DNA of 35,635 bases. Origin: an uncultured Prevotella sp. (GTDB taxonomy: Bacteria > Bacteroidota > Bacteroidia > Bacteroidales > Bacteroidaceae). Location: positions 1 to 35,635 of the forward strand of contig CAKQDQ010000016.1 in the NCBI GenBank assembly GCA_934229335.1, in the 5' to 3' direction. This document shows positions 1 to 8,342 of this stretch, in pieces. The notes below the pieces were generated by a model. The model did no database searches. It was not told where the DNA came from and was given only the letters and a program-made list of their open reading frames with translations. Position 1 is the stretch's first letter. Each line of letters starts with the position of its first letter. The position numbers were made by a program, and so were the translations under genes.

Positions 1-669
1 GTGGAGCACCTTGTCTACGCAAGTTCATCATCAGTGTATGGCTCCAACAAGAAAGTACCATATTCAACCGATGATAAAGTAGACAACCCTGTATCACTCT
101 ATGCAGCCACAAAGAAGAGCAACGAGTTAATGGCTCATGCCTACAGCAAACTTTACAACATACCTTCTACAGGCCTTCGCTTCTTTACTGTCTATGGTCC
201 TGCAGGTCGTCCCGATATGGCATACTTCGGCTTTACCAACAAACTCGTAAAGGGTGAAACCATTAAAATCTTCAACTACGGCAACTGCAAGCGCGACTTC
301 ACTTACGTTGACGATATAGTAGAAGGAGTAGTCCGCATTATGCAGCACGCTCCCGAAAAGCAGAATGGAGAAGACGGCTTACCTATACCACCATATAAGG
401 TATACAACATAGGCAACAACTCTCCAGAAAATCTCCTTGATTTCGTAACCATCCTCCAAGAAGAACTAGTCCGTGCAGGAGTCCTGCCAAAGGATTATGA
501 TTTCGAGGCTCACAAAGAACTCGTACCCATGCAGCCAGGCGATGTGCCAGTGACATACGCAGATACGACACCATTGGAGCAGGACTTCGGTTTCAAACCC
601 AACACCAGTCTGCGTGAAGGATTGCGACGCTTTGCAGAGTGGTACGCAAAGTATTACGGAACAAAATAA
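1..669 (+). CDS. UDP-glucuronate 4-epimerase-like SDR protein (3' part only)
   Basis: This is the C-terminal ~220 residues of an NAD-dependent sugar-nucleotide epimerase; the 5' end lies outside the window, so the GTG at base 1 is an internal codon and not a start. Visible family marks are the catalytic serine region SSSSVYG, the YAATKK motif carrying the catalytic Tyr and Lys, and the RFFTVYGPAGRPDMA stretch that is typical of the CapI/UDP-glucuronate 4-epimerase branch. Complete members are about 340-350 residues, so roughly 120 residues with the Rossmann glycine motif are missing. It would make UDP-galacturonate for the polysaccharide locus that follows. A related UDP-glucose or UDP-xylose epimerase cannot be excluded from this fragment. 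Confidence 0.88.
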   Translation: MEHLVYASSSSVYGSNKKVPYSTDDKVDNPVSLYAATKKSNELMAHAYSKLYNIPSTGLRFFTVYGPAGRPDMAYFGFTNKLVKGETIKIFNYGNCKRDFTYVDDIVEGVVRIMQHAPEKQNGEDGLPIPPYKVYNIGNNSPENLLDFVTILQEELVRAGVLPKDYDFEAHKELVPMQPGDVPVTYADTTPLEQDFGFKPNTSLREGLRRFAEWYAKYYGTK

Positions 670-679
670 AATTAATGTT

Positions 680-1102
680 ATGAATAAAAAGAATTCTTCT
701 CTCTATTTTGACTCTGTTGAACGGTTTATGTATGCAACACCATGTAACTGTTCTATAGCGGTTCTCAACAATATAGCAAAAAATCATGGGTGTGCAGAAA
801 ATTTGGTAGATCAGGTGATAAATGGTGTTATTATTGACTTTATTATGAATATTATAGCGCCCAAAAACGTGGAAACTAAGGTCATGGACGCAAAAAGAAA
901 TGAGATTCCTGATAATCGTATCAATCCTACATATCAAGAATTGATGGATATTATTACTAAAGAAAAATTCTCTGATTTATCAATCGGTCGTGCAGAAAAG
1001 ATTATTGGTTATTTGGTGCAGAAAACAGCACTGACAATAGATGATAACGGAACGTTGTACATATCAAAATCACTGCTTCCACATCAGTTTGTACAATTAT
1101 AA
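680..1102 (+). CDS. Hypothetical protein, 140 aa, in the polysaccharide operon
   Basis: I do not recognise this protein. I chose the ATG at 680, eleven bases after the epimerase stop, over an upstream in-frame ATG at 614 that would overlap the epimerase deeply. The protein is soluble-looking, without a signal peptide or clear membrane segment. It has a Cys-rich patch near the N-terminus (TPCNCS, then HGC) and a mixed helical middle part; the C-terminal half (residues ~85-135) reads like a small helical or winged-helix fold, but I see no diagnostic motif. It sits between two nucleotide-sugar genes in the same direction, with 20 bases to wecB, so it is probably co-transcribed. Its function is unknown. 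Confidence 0.6.
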   Translation: MNKKNSSLYFDSVERFMYATPCNCSIAVLNNIAKNHGCAENLVDQVINGVIIDFIMNIIAPKNVETKVMDAKRNEIPDNRINPTYQELMDIITKEKFSDLSIGRAEKIIGYLVQKTALTIDDNGTLYISKSLLPHQFVQL

Positions 1103-1122
1103 TAATTCATAAAATAGTTAGG

Positions 1123-2271
1123 ATGAAAACAATAATGCTCGTTTTCGGAACTCGCCCAGAGGCAATCAAGATGTGCCCCTTGGTAAAAGAGTTTCAGAAA
1201 CATCCAGGTGAATTTAAAACCATTGTGTGTGTGACAGGTCAACATAGAGAGATGCTTGACCAAGTGTTGACAATATTTGATGTGAAGCCAGATTTTGACT
1301 TAAATATTATGAAGCAAGGACAAGACTTGACGGATGTTACGGCTCGTGTGCTTACAGGTATGCGTGATGTTTTCAAGGAATGTAAGCCTGATGTGGTATT
1401 GGTACATGGTGATACAACAACGTCTACTGCTGCCGCTCTTGCCGCTTTCTATCAGCAGATACCAGTGGGACATGTGGAAGCTGGACTACGCACACATAAT
1501 ATATACTCTCCATGGCCAGAGGAAATGAACCGCCAGATAACAGGACGTATAGCAACCTATAACTTCTCACCGACACCGTTGGCAGAGAAGAACCTTTTGG
1601 AAGAAAAGGCTCATGGTAATATCTATGTCACTGGCAATACAGTGATTGATGCACTCCACATGGTCGTAGAGAAACTGAAAAATGACAAGACTCTTGCTGC
1701 AGAACAGGCGCAGATATTGGCAACGGCAGGATATGACATAAAAAGACTTGAATGTGGAAAGGAACTTGTTCTTATCACAGGTCATCGTCGAGAAAATTTT
1801 GGTGAAGGTTTTATTCATATGGTGACAGCCATTCGTGATTTGAAAAATAAATATCCAAATGTAGATTTTGTTTATCCTATGCACTTAAATCCGAATGTTC
1901 GCAAGCCTATTCATGAGGTTTTTGGTGAAAATTTGAGCAATTTGGGTAATATGTTCTTCATTGAACCATTGCAGTATCTTGAATTCGTCTATTTGATGGA
2001 GAAATCTACAATAGTACTTACTGACTCAGGTGGTATACAGGAAGAGGCTCCTGGTCTTGGCAAACCTGTACTTGTGATGCGTGATACAACAGAACGCCCT
2101 GAAGCTTTGACAAGTGGAACCGTTCATCTTGTAGGTACTGACTATAACAAGATTATGAATGAGGTCAGCACATTACTCGATGATAAAGAAGCATACAATA
2201 AGATGTCAAAGGCTGTAAATCCCTATGGTGATGGTAAGGCATGTGAGCGTATTGTAGACATTCTATATTAA
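1123..2271 (+). CDS. wecB: UDP-N-acetylglucosamine 2-epimerase (non-hydrolysing)
   Basis: This enzyme interconverts UDP-GlcNAc and UDP-ManNAc in the cytoplasm, supplying ManNAc-type sugars for surface polysaccharide. The 382 residues match the normal family length. Motifs in order are the N-terminal FGTRPEAIKMCP, HGDTTTS (residues 95-101), HVEAGLRT (117-124), PEEMNR (132-137), TGHRRENFG in the middle, and the nucleotide-binding SGGIQEEAPGLGKPVL followed by RDTTERPE near the C-terminus. All expected signatures are present, so it should be active. It lies 20 bases after the small unknown gene and 76 bases before the flippase. The identification rests on strong family motifs; only the final sugar product of the pathway is inferred. 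Confidence 0.96.
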   Translation: MKTIMLVFGTRPEAIKMCPLVKEFQKHPGEFKTIVCVTGQHREMLDQVLTIFDVKPDFDLNIMKQGQDLTDVTARVLTGMRDVFKECKPDVVLVHGDTTTSTAAALAAFYQQIPVGHVEAGLRTHNIYSPWPEEMNRQITGRIATYNFSPTPLAEKNLLEEKAHGNIYVTGNTVIDALHMVVEKLKNDKTLAAEQAQILATAGYDIKRLECGKELVLITGHRRENFGEGFIHMVTAIRDLKNKYPNVDFVYPMHLNPNVRKPIHEVFGENLSNLGNMFFIEPLQYLEFVYLMEKSTIVLTDSGGIQEEAPGLGKPVLVMRDTTERPEALTSGTVHLVGTDYNKIMNEVSTLLDDKEAYNKMSKAVNPYGDGKACERIVDILY

Positions 2272-2347
2272 AAGAGTAGGAATACTTGGTATATACAAGA
2301 TACATATATAAAGGAGGATAATAAAACAATAACAAAAATAATCATTG

Positions 2348-3871
2348 ATGTCTGGAAAAAAGAGAATTGCCCAAAATACCATGTTGCTATATTTTAGAAG
2401 TTTAATAGTTATGGTATTATCTATTTTCTCATCAAGGGTCCTATTAAAGACCCTTGGTGTTGATGATTTTGGACTATATGGTGTAGTAGGTGGAATTATA
2501 GCTATGTTCTCTTCCTTAAAGGGAGTTCTTGCTGCAGCGGTACAAAGATTTCTTAATTTTGAAAGGGGGAAAGGAAATGAACAACGTGTGCAGGATATAT
2601 TCAATATGAGTGTTGTCATACATATAGGAATAGCTATACTGTTTGCACTTGTGGCGGAATGTTTTGGATATTGGTATATATGTAATCATCTTGTTATATC
2701 CTATAATAGTATCGATACTGCTTTGTTCGTATTTCATTGTTCTGTGGTAGCAACAATGGTTACTATATGTACTATACCATACGATGCAGTCATAATAGCA
2801 AATGAACGAATGAATTTTTACGCAATTCAATCTATCACAGATGTAACATTGCGTTTAGCAATAATTTTTTTGTTGCCTCTACTTCCTTTTGAATATATTC
2901 GAAGTTATGGAGTTCTGATTCTATGTGTTTCGTTATTAATACGATTTATATCAATAGTTTATACAAAACGTTTTCCTGAGTGTAAAAAGAAGAAATATTG
3001 GGATCGAAAAACTTTTAATGAACTAACATCTTTTGCTGGTTGGAATTTTTTTGGTTGTATTGCTTATTCTTTAATAGAAGAGGGTACAAACCTAATACTT
3101 AATCTGTTTGGTGGGGTCGTTGCCAATGCAGCAAGAGGATTGGCGTATCAAATTCGCACGGCTATTATGACTCTATCAAATAACATATTAGTTGCTTCAC
3201 AGCCATTTATTACACAGAAAGCTGCAAATACTGAAAAAAAACAATTTTGGAATTATATTTTTATACAATCAAGGACTATGTTCTATGTTATGATGCTTAC
3301 AGGCCTCCCTATATACATTTTTGCAGATGATATATTAAGAATTTGGCTTGGCATAGTTCCTGAATATACTGTTGAGTTTGTTAAAGCTATTGTTATATAT
3401 ACTATAGTGATGAGTTTTAGTAAACCATTAGACTTGTCGTTTAAAGCTTATAATAAAATGGCTGTGTATCAAGTAGTAGATGCAAGTTGTTTGTTGTTAA
3501 CTATACCTATTGTTTATATAGTTTTGAGGTTTGGGGGATATTTGTATTATGCTTTTCTTATATTTTCTTTAATTAGGGTTATAGACTATGTTGCTGTTCT
3601 GTTTGTTGCAAAAAAACTTAACGATTTAAACATAGCATTGTATATAAAACGCGTTATAAATCCTTCTGTTATAGGTCTTGTAATATTCTTTTTTGTAGAC
3701 TTCTTATTTAAGCAAGTACCCAAAGGTGAAGGATTGCTTCTCTTGCTTTTTTATATGATAATTTCAATATTGCTGTCTTTTGTGCTCATTTTCTTTTTTT
3801 CTTTATCAAAAAGTGAGAAAAAAATGCTTATTCAAATATTTATTTCCATAACCCAAAAAGCAAAAAGATGA
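2348..3871 (+). CDS. wzx: Wzx-type polysaccharide flippase
   Basis: This is a 507-residue, very hydrophobic membrane protein of the MOP/MATE-like polysaccharide export superfamily. It would move undecaprenyl-diphosphate-linked repeat units across the inner membrane. The N-terminus (RIAQNTMLLYFRSLIVMVLS, then SSRVLLKTLGVDDFGLYGVVGG) is the characteristic opening of O-antigen/PST flippases, and about 12-14 membrane segments follow. I chose the ATG at 2348; the TTG three bases earlier is in frame but unlikely. A purine-rich AAAGGAGG-like stretch lies near 2310, rather far upstream to be its ribosome site. The stop overlaps the next start (ATGA), which supports tight coupling with the polymerase gene. 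The stretch from here to about 8276 is visibly more AT-rich than the epimerase genes before it. Confidence 0.9.
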   Translation: MSGKKRIAQNTMLLYFRSLIVMVLSIFSSRVLLKTLGVDDFGLYGVVGGIIAMFSSLKGVLAAAVQRFLNFERGKGNEQRVQDIFNMSVVIHIGIAILFALVAECFGYWYICNHLVISYNSIDTALFVFHCSVVATMVTICTIPYDAVIIANERMNFYAIQSITDVTLRLAIIFLLPLLPFEYIRSYGVLILCVSLLIRFISIVYTKRFPECKKKKYWDRKTFNELTSFAGWNFFGCIAYSLIEEGTNLILNLFGGVVANAARGLAYQIRTAIMTLSNNILVASQPFITQKAANTEKKQFWNYIFIQSRTMFYVMMLTGLPIYIFADDILRIWLGIVPEYTVEFVKAIVIYTIVMSFSKPLDLSFKAYNKMAVYQVVDASCLLLTIPIVYIVLRFGGYLYYAFLIFSLIRVIDYVAVLFVAKKLNDLNIALYIKRVINPSVIGLVIFFFVDFLFKQVPKGEGLLLLLFYMIISILLSFVLIFFFSLSKSEKKMLIQIFISITQKAKR

Positions 3872-5058
3872 GTGTAAAAAAATTAAACGCATTGTATTTA
3901 GCAACGATTCCTTTTTTGTCCATTTATGCGCTTCCCAATGGATTACAACTAAATTGGGTATTGGTAGTTTTGCTATTTGTTTTAAATATTAGTGTTGTAT
4001 TAAAAAAACAAGTTCTAAAGATACGTAAAAATGAGATTGCCTGGTTTGTTGGTATTATGGTTATAGGATTTTTAGGTGCAGTATACAACAATGTAAGCAA
4101 TTCTTTTTTTGATATAACTCTATTTTTTCATAATCTCTTTGCTATTGTTTTATTCTTTATTGCACTTATAGTTTTTATTGGAAACAGCAATGTGTATCTA
4201 CTAAAAAAGTACCTGTATATCTTTGGAGGGATAGCTGCTTCTATTTGTATATATCAAAGAGTTCTATTTTTGATTACTGGATCGTTTCCTGTAGATGTGT
4301 TCATACCAGGATTGATAGTTAATAGAGATTTGGAAACATTTGCTGTAAACAGAGTTTCCTCTTTCTTTACAGAGCCGGCTCATTTAGCTATTTATCTGCT
4401 TCCAATATATTATATGTCTCTGTATGAAAAAAAATATATAATTACATTATTATGTGGTATCGGCATTATTTCTTCGGGTTCTTCCACTGGCTTTATATTG
4501 TTTTTTGTACTAACGATTATTTATATGCAGAAAAGTAATGCTGCAAAAAAATACAAGTTTATATTTATGTTAGGTGGTATTTTAGCTATTGCTTTAATAA
4601 ATATTTATTTCCCTGATGTATTGTTGGATAATATTGAGAAGATTAATAATGCTGATTCTAATAGTATGAGATTATTGGGGCCTCTTGAATATATACAATA
4701 TATGGATATTGGGCAAATAATGATCGGAGTTGGTTATAATCAACTTTCGGATTTTTTGAGATATAATGGGGTTTTCGTATTAAATGATTTTGGAGAAGAA
4801 ATGAATGGAAATTACGCTAATGCTTTTATTTATTCATTTCTTAGTTATGGTATTGTAGGATTCTTTACTTGTCTAATATATTTTTATCGTACAATCAAAA
4901 TCAATAAAAGCGATTTGGGATTTATTGTTTTTTCCATTGGAATTTTGCTTTCAGACCAGGTATTATTTAATAGAAATCTTTTATACATAACATATTTCTT
5001 AATCTTTTCTCAATGGATAATACCAAATAAAGCAATTAACAAAAAGTGTATGTTGTGA
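3868..5058 (+). CDS. wzy: Wzy-like O-antigen/capsule polymerase
   Basis: A 396-residue polytopic membrane protein with about ten or more hydrophobic segments and a large loop in the second half (around residues 240-320). That topology and its position directly after wzx are what identify it. Wzy proteins polymerise the flipped repeat units on the periplasmic side; their sequences diverge strongly, so no universal catalytic motif is expected. Its start overlaps the wzx stop by four bases. The SSGSSTGF stretch near residue 200 and the RVSSFFTEPAHLA segment around residues 160-175 are commonly seen in Wzy/O-antigen ligase-like proteins. An O-antigen ligase (WaaL) is the main alternative, but context favours Wzy. 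Confidence 0.8.
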   Translation: MSVKKLNALYLATIPFLSIYALPNGLQLNWVLVVLLFVLNISVVLKKQVLKIRKNEIAWFVGIMVIGFLGAVYNNVSNSFFDITLFFHNLFAIVLFFIALIVFIGNSNVYLLKKYLYIFGGIAASICIYQRVLFLITGSFPVDVFIPGLIVNRDLETFAVNRVSSFFTEPAHLAIYLLPIYYMSLYEKKYIITLLCGIGIISSGSSTGFILFFVLTIIYMQKSNAAKKYKFIFMLGGILAIALINIYFPDVLLDNIEKINNADSNSMRLLGPLEYIQYMDIGQIMIGVGYNQLSDFLRYNGVFVLNDFGEEMNGNYANAFIYSFLSYGIVGFFTCLIYFYRTIKINKSDLGFIVFSIGILLSDQVLFNRNLLYITYFLIFSQWIIPNKAINKKCML

Positions 5059-5111
5059 TTATGGTCTATTTATTATAGGAGATAAAAACAGTTATTCATA
5101 AAAACTTTAAA

Positions 5112-6134
5112 ATGAATATGTGTAAAGCATTTTTATATTATTGTGAGAGTTCATCATTGAATGATGCAACAAACTATTATGTAGGTATAATAGAAAAGGC
5201 CTTGATGAAAAGAAATGTTGAATTAATCAAGACACAGAATTTAACAGAGCTTGTAGATGCAGATATTATAGTAACAATAACTGCGAAAGCATTTTTTTTA
5301 GCAAAATGCAAGAATAGAAAAGCGAAAACAATCTTTTGGTCGCAAGGAGTTGCTGCAGAAGAGGCTATAATGAACGAAAAGTCATTACATAACTATTATC
5401 GCTATATATGTCGCTTTGTATTATCATTTATTGCATTGCATTTTGCAGATGTAATATTCCTCGTTTCAGAGGAAATGCGTAAGCACTACAGAAAAATGTA
5501 TATGTGTAAATTGGATGATGCAATAATTATGCCTTGTTATAATTTGCCAGCTTCTTCTTATTTCAACTTAAATCAATATAAGAACCCCACATTTGTGTAT
5601 GCTGGAAATGCAGCCGCTTGGCAGGGAGTAGACTTTATGTTGGATGTATACGCTTTGATAGAACGAGAGTATCCAAATGCGAGCATTATGCTTTTAAGTA
5701 AAAATGAAGAGGAGTTTAAGAAGAAAATAGCTGTGAGAAATATAAAAAACTACAGTATAAAATATGTAAATATGGATGAATTGCAAGATGAGTTGCATAA
5801 ATATAAGTACGGTTTCATTCTGCGAGATAATCATATTGTAAATCGAGTAGCAACTCCTACTAAGATGAACTCATACTTATCCAATTATTTGATACCCATA
5901 TTCAGTAATACTGTGGACGATTTTAATCGTTACATCCAATTAGATGAGTTTACGATTAAAGCAAAATATCCATTGGATGCCAAAAAAGTAGCGCAACAGA
6001 TTATTGATTTTGAAAATGTTTCACGCGACTATAGTAAATATAAAATATATGTTGATAATGTCTTTAAACGCCATTACAATGATGACACATATTTAAATAT
6101 TCTTGATAAAAAAATAAAGATTTGGTTTCAATGA
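5112..6134 (+). CDS. Glycosyltransferase, GT-B fold (GT4-like)
   Basis: A 340-residue cytoplasmic or membrane-associated glycosyltransferase. The N-terminal half is not recognisable family by family. The C-terminal half has the GT-B donor-domain start PTFVYAGNAAAWQGVDFMLD (residues ~160-180) and, near residue 240-265, the pattern RDNHIVNRVATPTKMNSYL, which resembles the late donor-site motif of capsular glycosyltransferases. A classic GT4 E-x7-E pair is not obvious. It follows wzy after 53 bases and its stop overlaps the next ATG (ATGA), so it is part of the operon. An alternative ATG two codons downstream of 5112 cannot be ruled out. Sugar and acceptor are unknown. Confidence 0.78.
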   Translation: MNMCKAFLYYCESSSLNDATNYYVGIIEKALMKRNVELIKTQNLTELVDADIIVTITAKAFFLAKCKNRKAKTIFWSQGVAAEEAIMNEKSLHNYYRYICRFVLSFIALHFADVIFLVSEEMRKHYRKMYMCKLDDAIIMPCYNLPASSYFNLNQYKNPTFVYAGNAAAWQGVDFMLDVYALIEREYPNASIMLLSKNEEEFKKKIAVRNIKNYSIKYVNMDELQDELHKYKYGFILRDNHIVNRVATPTKMNSYLSNYLIPIFSNTVDDFNRYIQLDEFTIKAKYPLDAKKVAQQIIDFENVSRDYSKYKIYVDNVFKRHYNDDTYLNILDKKIKIWFQ

Positions 6135-7234
6135 AAATTCTTCATATTATAAATAAGTTATCTACGGGTGGAGCTCAAAGTCTGGTGGTAGAAATGGCTA
6201 TAGAGCAAACAAAAAATGGTGATGATGTATCAATTCTAGAGCTAATGCCATCACCAAATAATATCCTTAAAGAAAAAGTTATAAATGTAGGAGTGCCTGT
6301 ACACACTTTACGCCCTATAGGTAATGTATATAACCCATTTATTATATTCTATATAATTCCTTACTTGAAGAGTAGGTATGATGTAGTTCACGTTCATTTA
6401 TTTCCAGCTCAGTATTGGGTGGCGTTTGCAAAAATACTTTCGTTTACAAAAGTGCATATTGTCACAACAGAACATAACACTAATAATAAACGTAGAAACA
6501 ATAAATTTTGGAAATGTATAGATAATATTGTATATGGTTGCTATGATAAGATCATTGCATGTGCTGACAAGCCATTAGAGTTGTTTAAAAAAATATATCC
6601 CAAATTTGATTCTTGTGCGATTCCTAATGGTGTTGATATTTCCAAGTACAGAGATGCTAAACCATATTCTAAATCAGATTTCAATATGGCTGAGAATGAT
6701 TTCATGGTAACTATGGTTGCACGTTTTGATTACCCAAAACGTCAAGATACTGTAATCGAAGCTGTAGCGCGACTACCCAAGAAGTTTCATGCTGTATTTG
6801 TAGGAGGTATACCAGAGAAAGCTAATGCAATAAGGTGTGTAAATCTTGCCAAATCTTTAGGCATTTCCGATCGTGTGCATTTTCTTTATACTCGTTCAGA
6901 TGTTCCGAGAATTTTAAAGACATCGGATGCTGTTGTTATGTCATCAGAATATGAGGGACTTTCTCTTTCTTCTATAGAGGGAATGGCAAGTGGAAATCCT
7001 TTCATTTCAAGCAATGTAAATGGCTTAAAAGAAGTTGTTGCTGGTGCCGGCTTGATGTTTGAATGTGGTAATGCAGATGAATTAGCTCATATTTTGTTAA
7101 AATTAGAATCAGATGAAGTGTTTTATAACCAAACTGTAAGAAATTGTTGGGAAAGAGCTGCTCAATATGATATAAAGGTGTGTGTATCTAAATACAAAAG
7201 TATTTATAATGAATGTACAAATTATGGTTCCTAA
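6131..7234 (+). CDS. Glycosyltransferase family 4
   Basis: A 367-residue GT-B glycosyltransferase. The N-terminus MKILHIINKLSTGGAQSLV is the classic GT4 opening with the glycine-rich acceptor-side loop (STGGAQ). The donor domain begins around residue 195 (MVARFDYPKRQDTVIEA), and the retaining GT4 E-x7-E signature is in SSEYEGLSLSSIEGMASG near residue 275-290. I chose the ATG at 6131, which overlaps the preceding stop by four bases, over a TTG at 6122. It would add one sugar to the lipid-linked repeat unit on the cytoplasmic face. The stop overlaps the next gene. Family assignment is strong; substrate is unknown. Confidence 0.92.
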   Translation: MKILHIINKLSTGGAQSLVVEMAIEQTKNGDDVSILELMPSPNNILKEKVINVGVPVHTLRPIGNVYNPFIIFYIIPYLKSRYDVVHVHLFPAQYWVAFAKILSFTKVHIVTTEHNTNNKRRNNKFWKCIDNIVYGCYDKIIACADKPLELFKKIYPKFDSCAIPNGVDISKYRDAKPYSKSDFNMAENDFMVTMVARFDYPKRQDTVIEAVARLPKKFHAVFVGGIPEKANAIRCVNLAKSLGISDRVHFLYTRSDVPRILKTSDAVVMSSEYEGLSLSSIEGMASGNPFISSNVNGLKEVVAGAGLMFECGNADELAHILLKLESDEVFYNQTVRNCWERAAQYDIKVCVSKYKSIYNECTNYGS

Positions 7235-8276
7235 GATAAGTATCATAGTCCCAGTCTATAATACTGAAAAGTATTTGAGAAATTGCTTAGATTCTATAAA
7301 AAAACAGACCTTGAACGATATAGAGGTTATTGTTATAGATGATGGTAGTACAGACCATTCAAGTAGGATATGCGATGAATATGCGTTAGACAAAAGATTC
7401 AAAATCTTTCATAATCAAAATCAAGGGGTCTCAGAAACAAGAAATTGTGGTATTGCTCATTGCCAAGGTGAGTATTGTATGTTTGTAGACTCAGATGATT
7501 GGTTAGATATGACCATGTGTGAAGATATGTGGAATGCAGCACATATTCATTATTCTGATATAGTAATCTGTGGTAATTATAATGAATCAACAGCAGGGAC
7601 AACCAAGCGAAATTTATATAAAGGTGATACTTTATTTACAGATTTAAGTTATATGAATGCCATTGCTGTACATACGCTGGGACTCGTTGATCAGGAAATG
7701 GCTAATCCCTCAAAACTTGATAAACTTACGCCAGTTTGGGCAAGGTTATATAAAACGTCTATAATCAAAGATAACAATATAAGGTTTATAGATTTGCCAA
7801 AATTACCATCAGAATGTTTACAATTTAACTTTGAATTTTGCATAAAAGCGAAGTCTGCATTTTATTTAAACAAAGTGTTGTACCATTATAGAAGGAACAC
7901 CGTACAATCTGTAACGAAACCATATAGAAAAGATTTGATGGGTAAATGGCTGTGGTGGATATCATATCAAAAAGATTTATTGGATAATAATTCAATGTCA
8001 GACATTTTCTATAAGGCATATTATAGCAGAATTTGTTGCAGTATAATACCTCTTGGTGGTAATGCTATCAAGAAAAATGATTTTAAATCAAGAATAAAAG
8101 AATGTAGGATTTTCTTGAATAATCCGATTTATAAGGAAGCTTTTAGACACTTCAATTATGCTGCAAGTCCTGTGTACTGGAAATTATTCTTTTGGTCAGC
8201 ACAGCATGGACAGGTATTACTATTTTATGCAATGACAAAAGCTATGAGAAAAATCTTAGAAAAAAGAAAAAAATGA
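7224..8276 (+). CDS. Glycosyltransferase family 2
   Basis: A GT-A glycosyltransferase of about 350 residues. The N-terminus MVPKISIIVPVYNTEKYL is canonical for GT2; the nucleotide-binding DDGSTD (residues ~38-43) and the metal-binding DSDDW (~88-92) follow at the usual spacing. The ATG at 7224 puts the first beta strand immediately after the start and overlaps the previous gene by 11 bases; ATG codons at 7209 and 7182 are in frame but extend the overlap. The C-terminal part has aromatic and basic residues, and probably contacts the membrane. A 66-base gap follows before the SIR2 gene, the first interruption of the sugar genes. Substrate is unknown. Confidence 0.92.
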   Translation: MVPKISIIVPVYNTEKYLRNCLDSIKKQTLNDIEVIVIDDGSTDHSSRICDEYALDKRFKIFHNQNQGVSETRNCGIAHCQGEYCMFVDSDDWLDMTMCEDMWNAAHIHYSDIVICGNYNESTAGTTKRNLYKGDTLFTDLSYMNAIAVHTLGLVDQEMANPSKLDKLTPVWARLYKTSIIKDNNIRFIDLPKLPSECLQFNFEFCIKAKSAFYLNKVLYHYRRNTVQSVTKPYRKDLMGKWLWWISYQKDLLDNNSMSDIFYKAYYSRICCSIIPLGGNAIKKNDFKSRIKECRIFLNNPIYKEAFRHFNYAASPVYWKLFFWSAQHGQVLLFYAMTKAMRKILEKRKK

Positions 8277-8342
8277 CTGTAACTACGAGAGGTGTCTTTT
8301 CTATATGGCATTTGTTTATCTAATTCCTTAAATTAAAATGAC

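Noticed and set aside
593..937. Reverse-strand 114-residue ORF at the start of the window
   Set aside because: It is opposite the 140-residue gene and the epimerase end and has no recognisable features.
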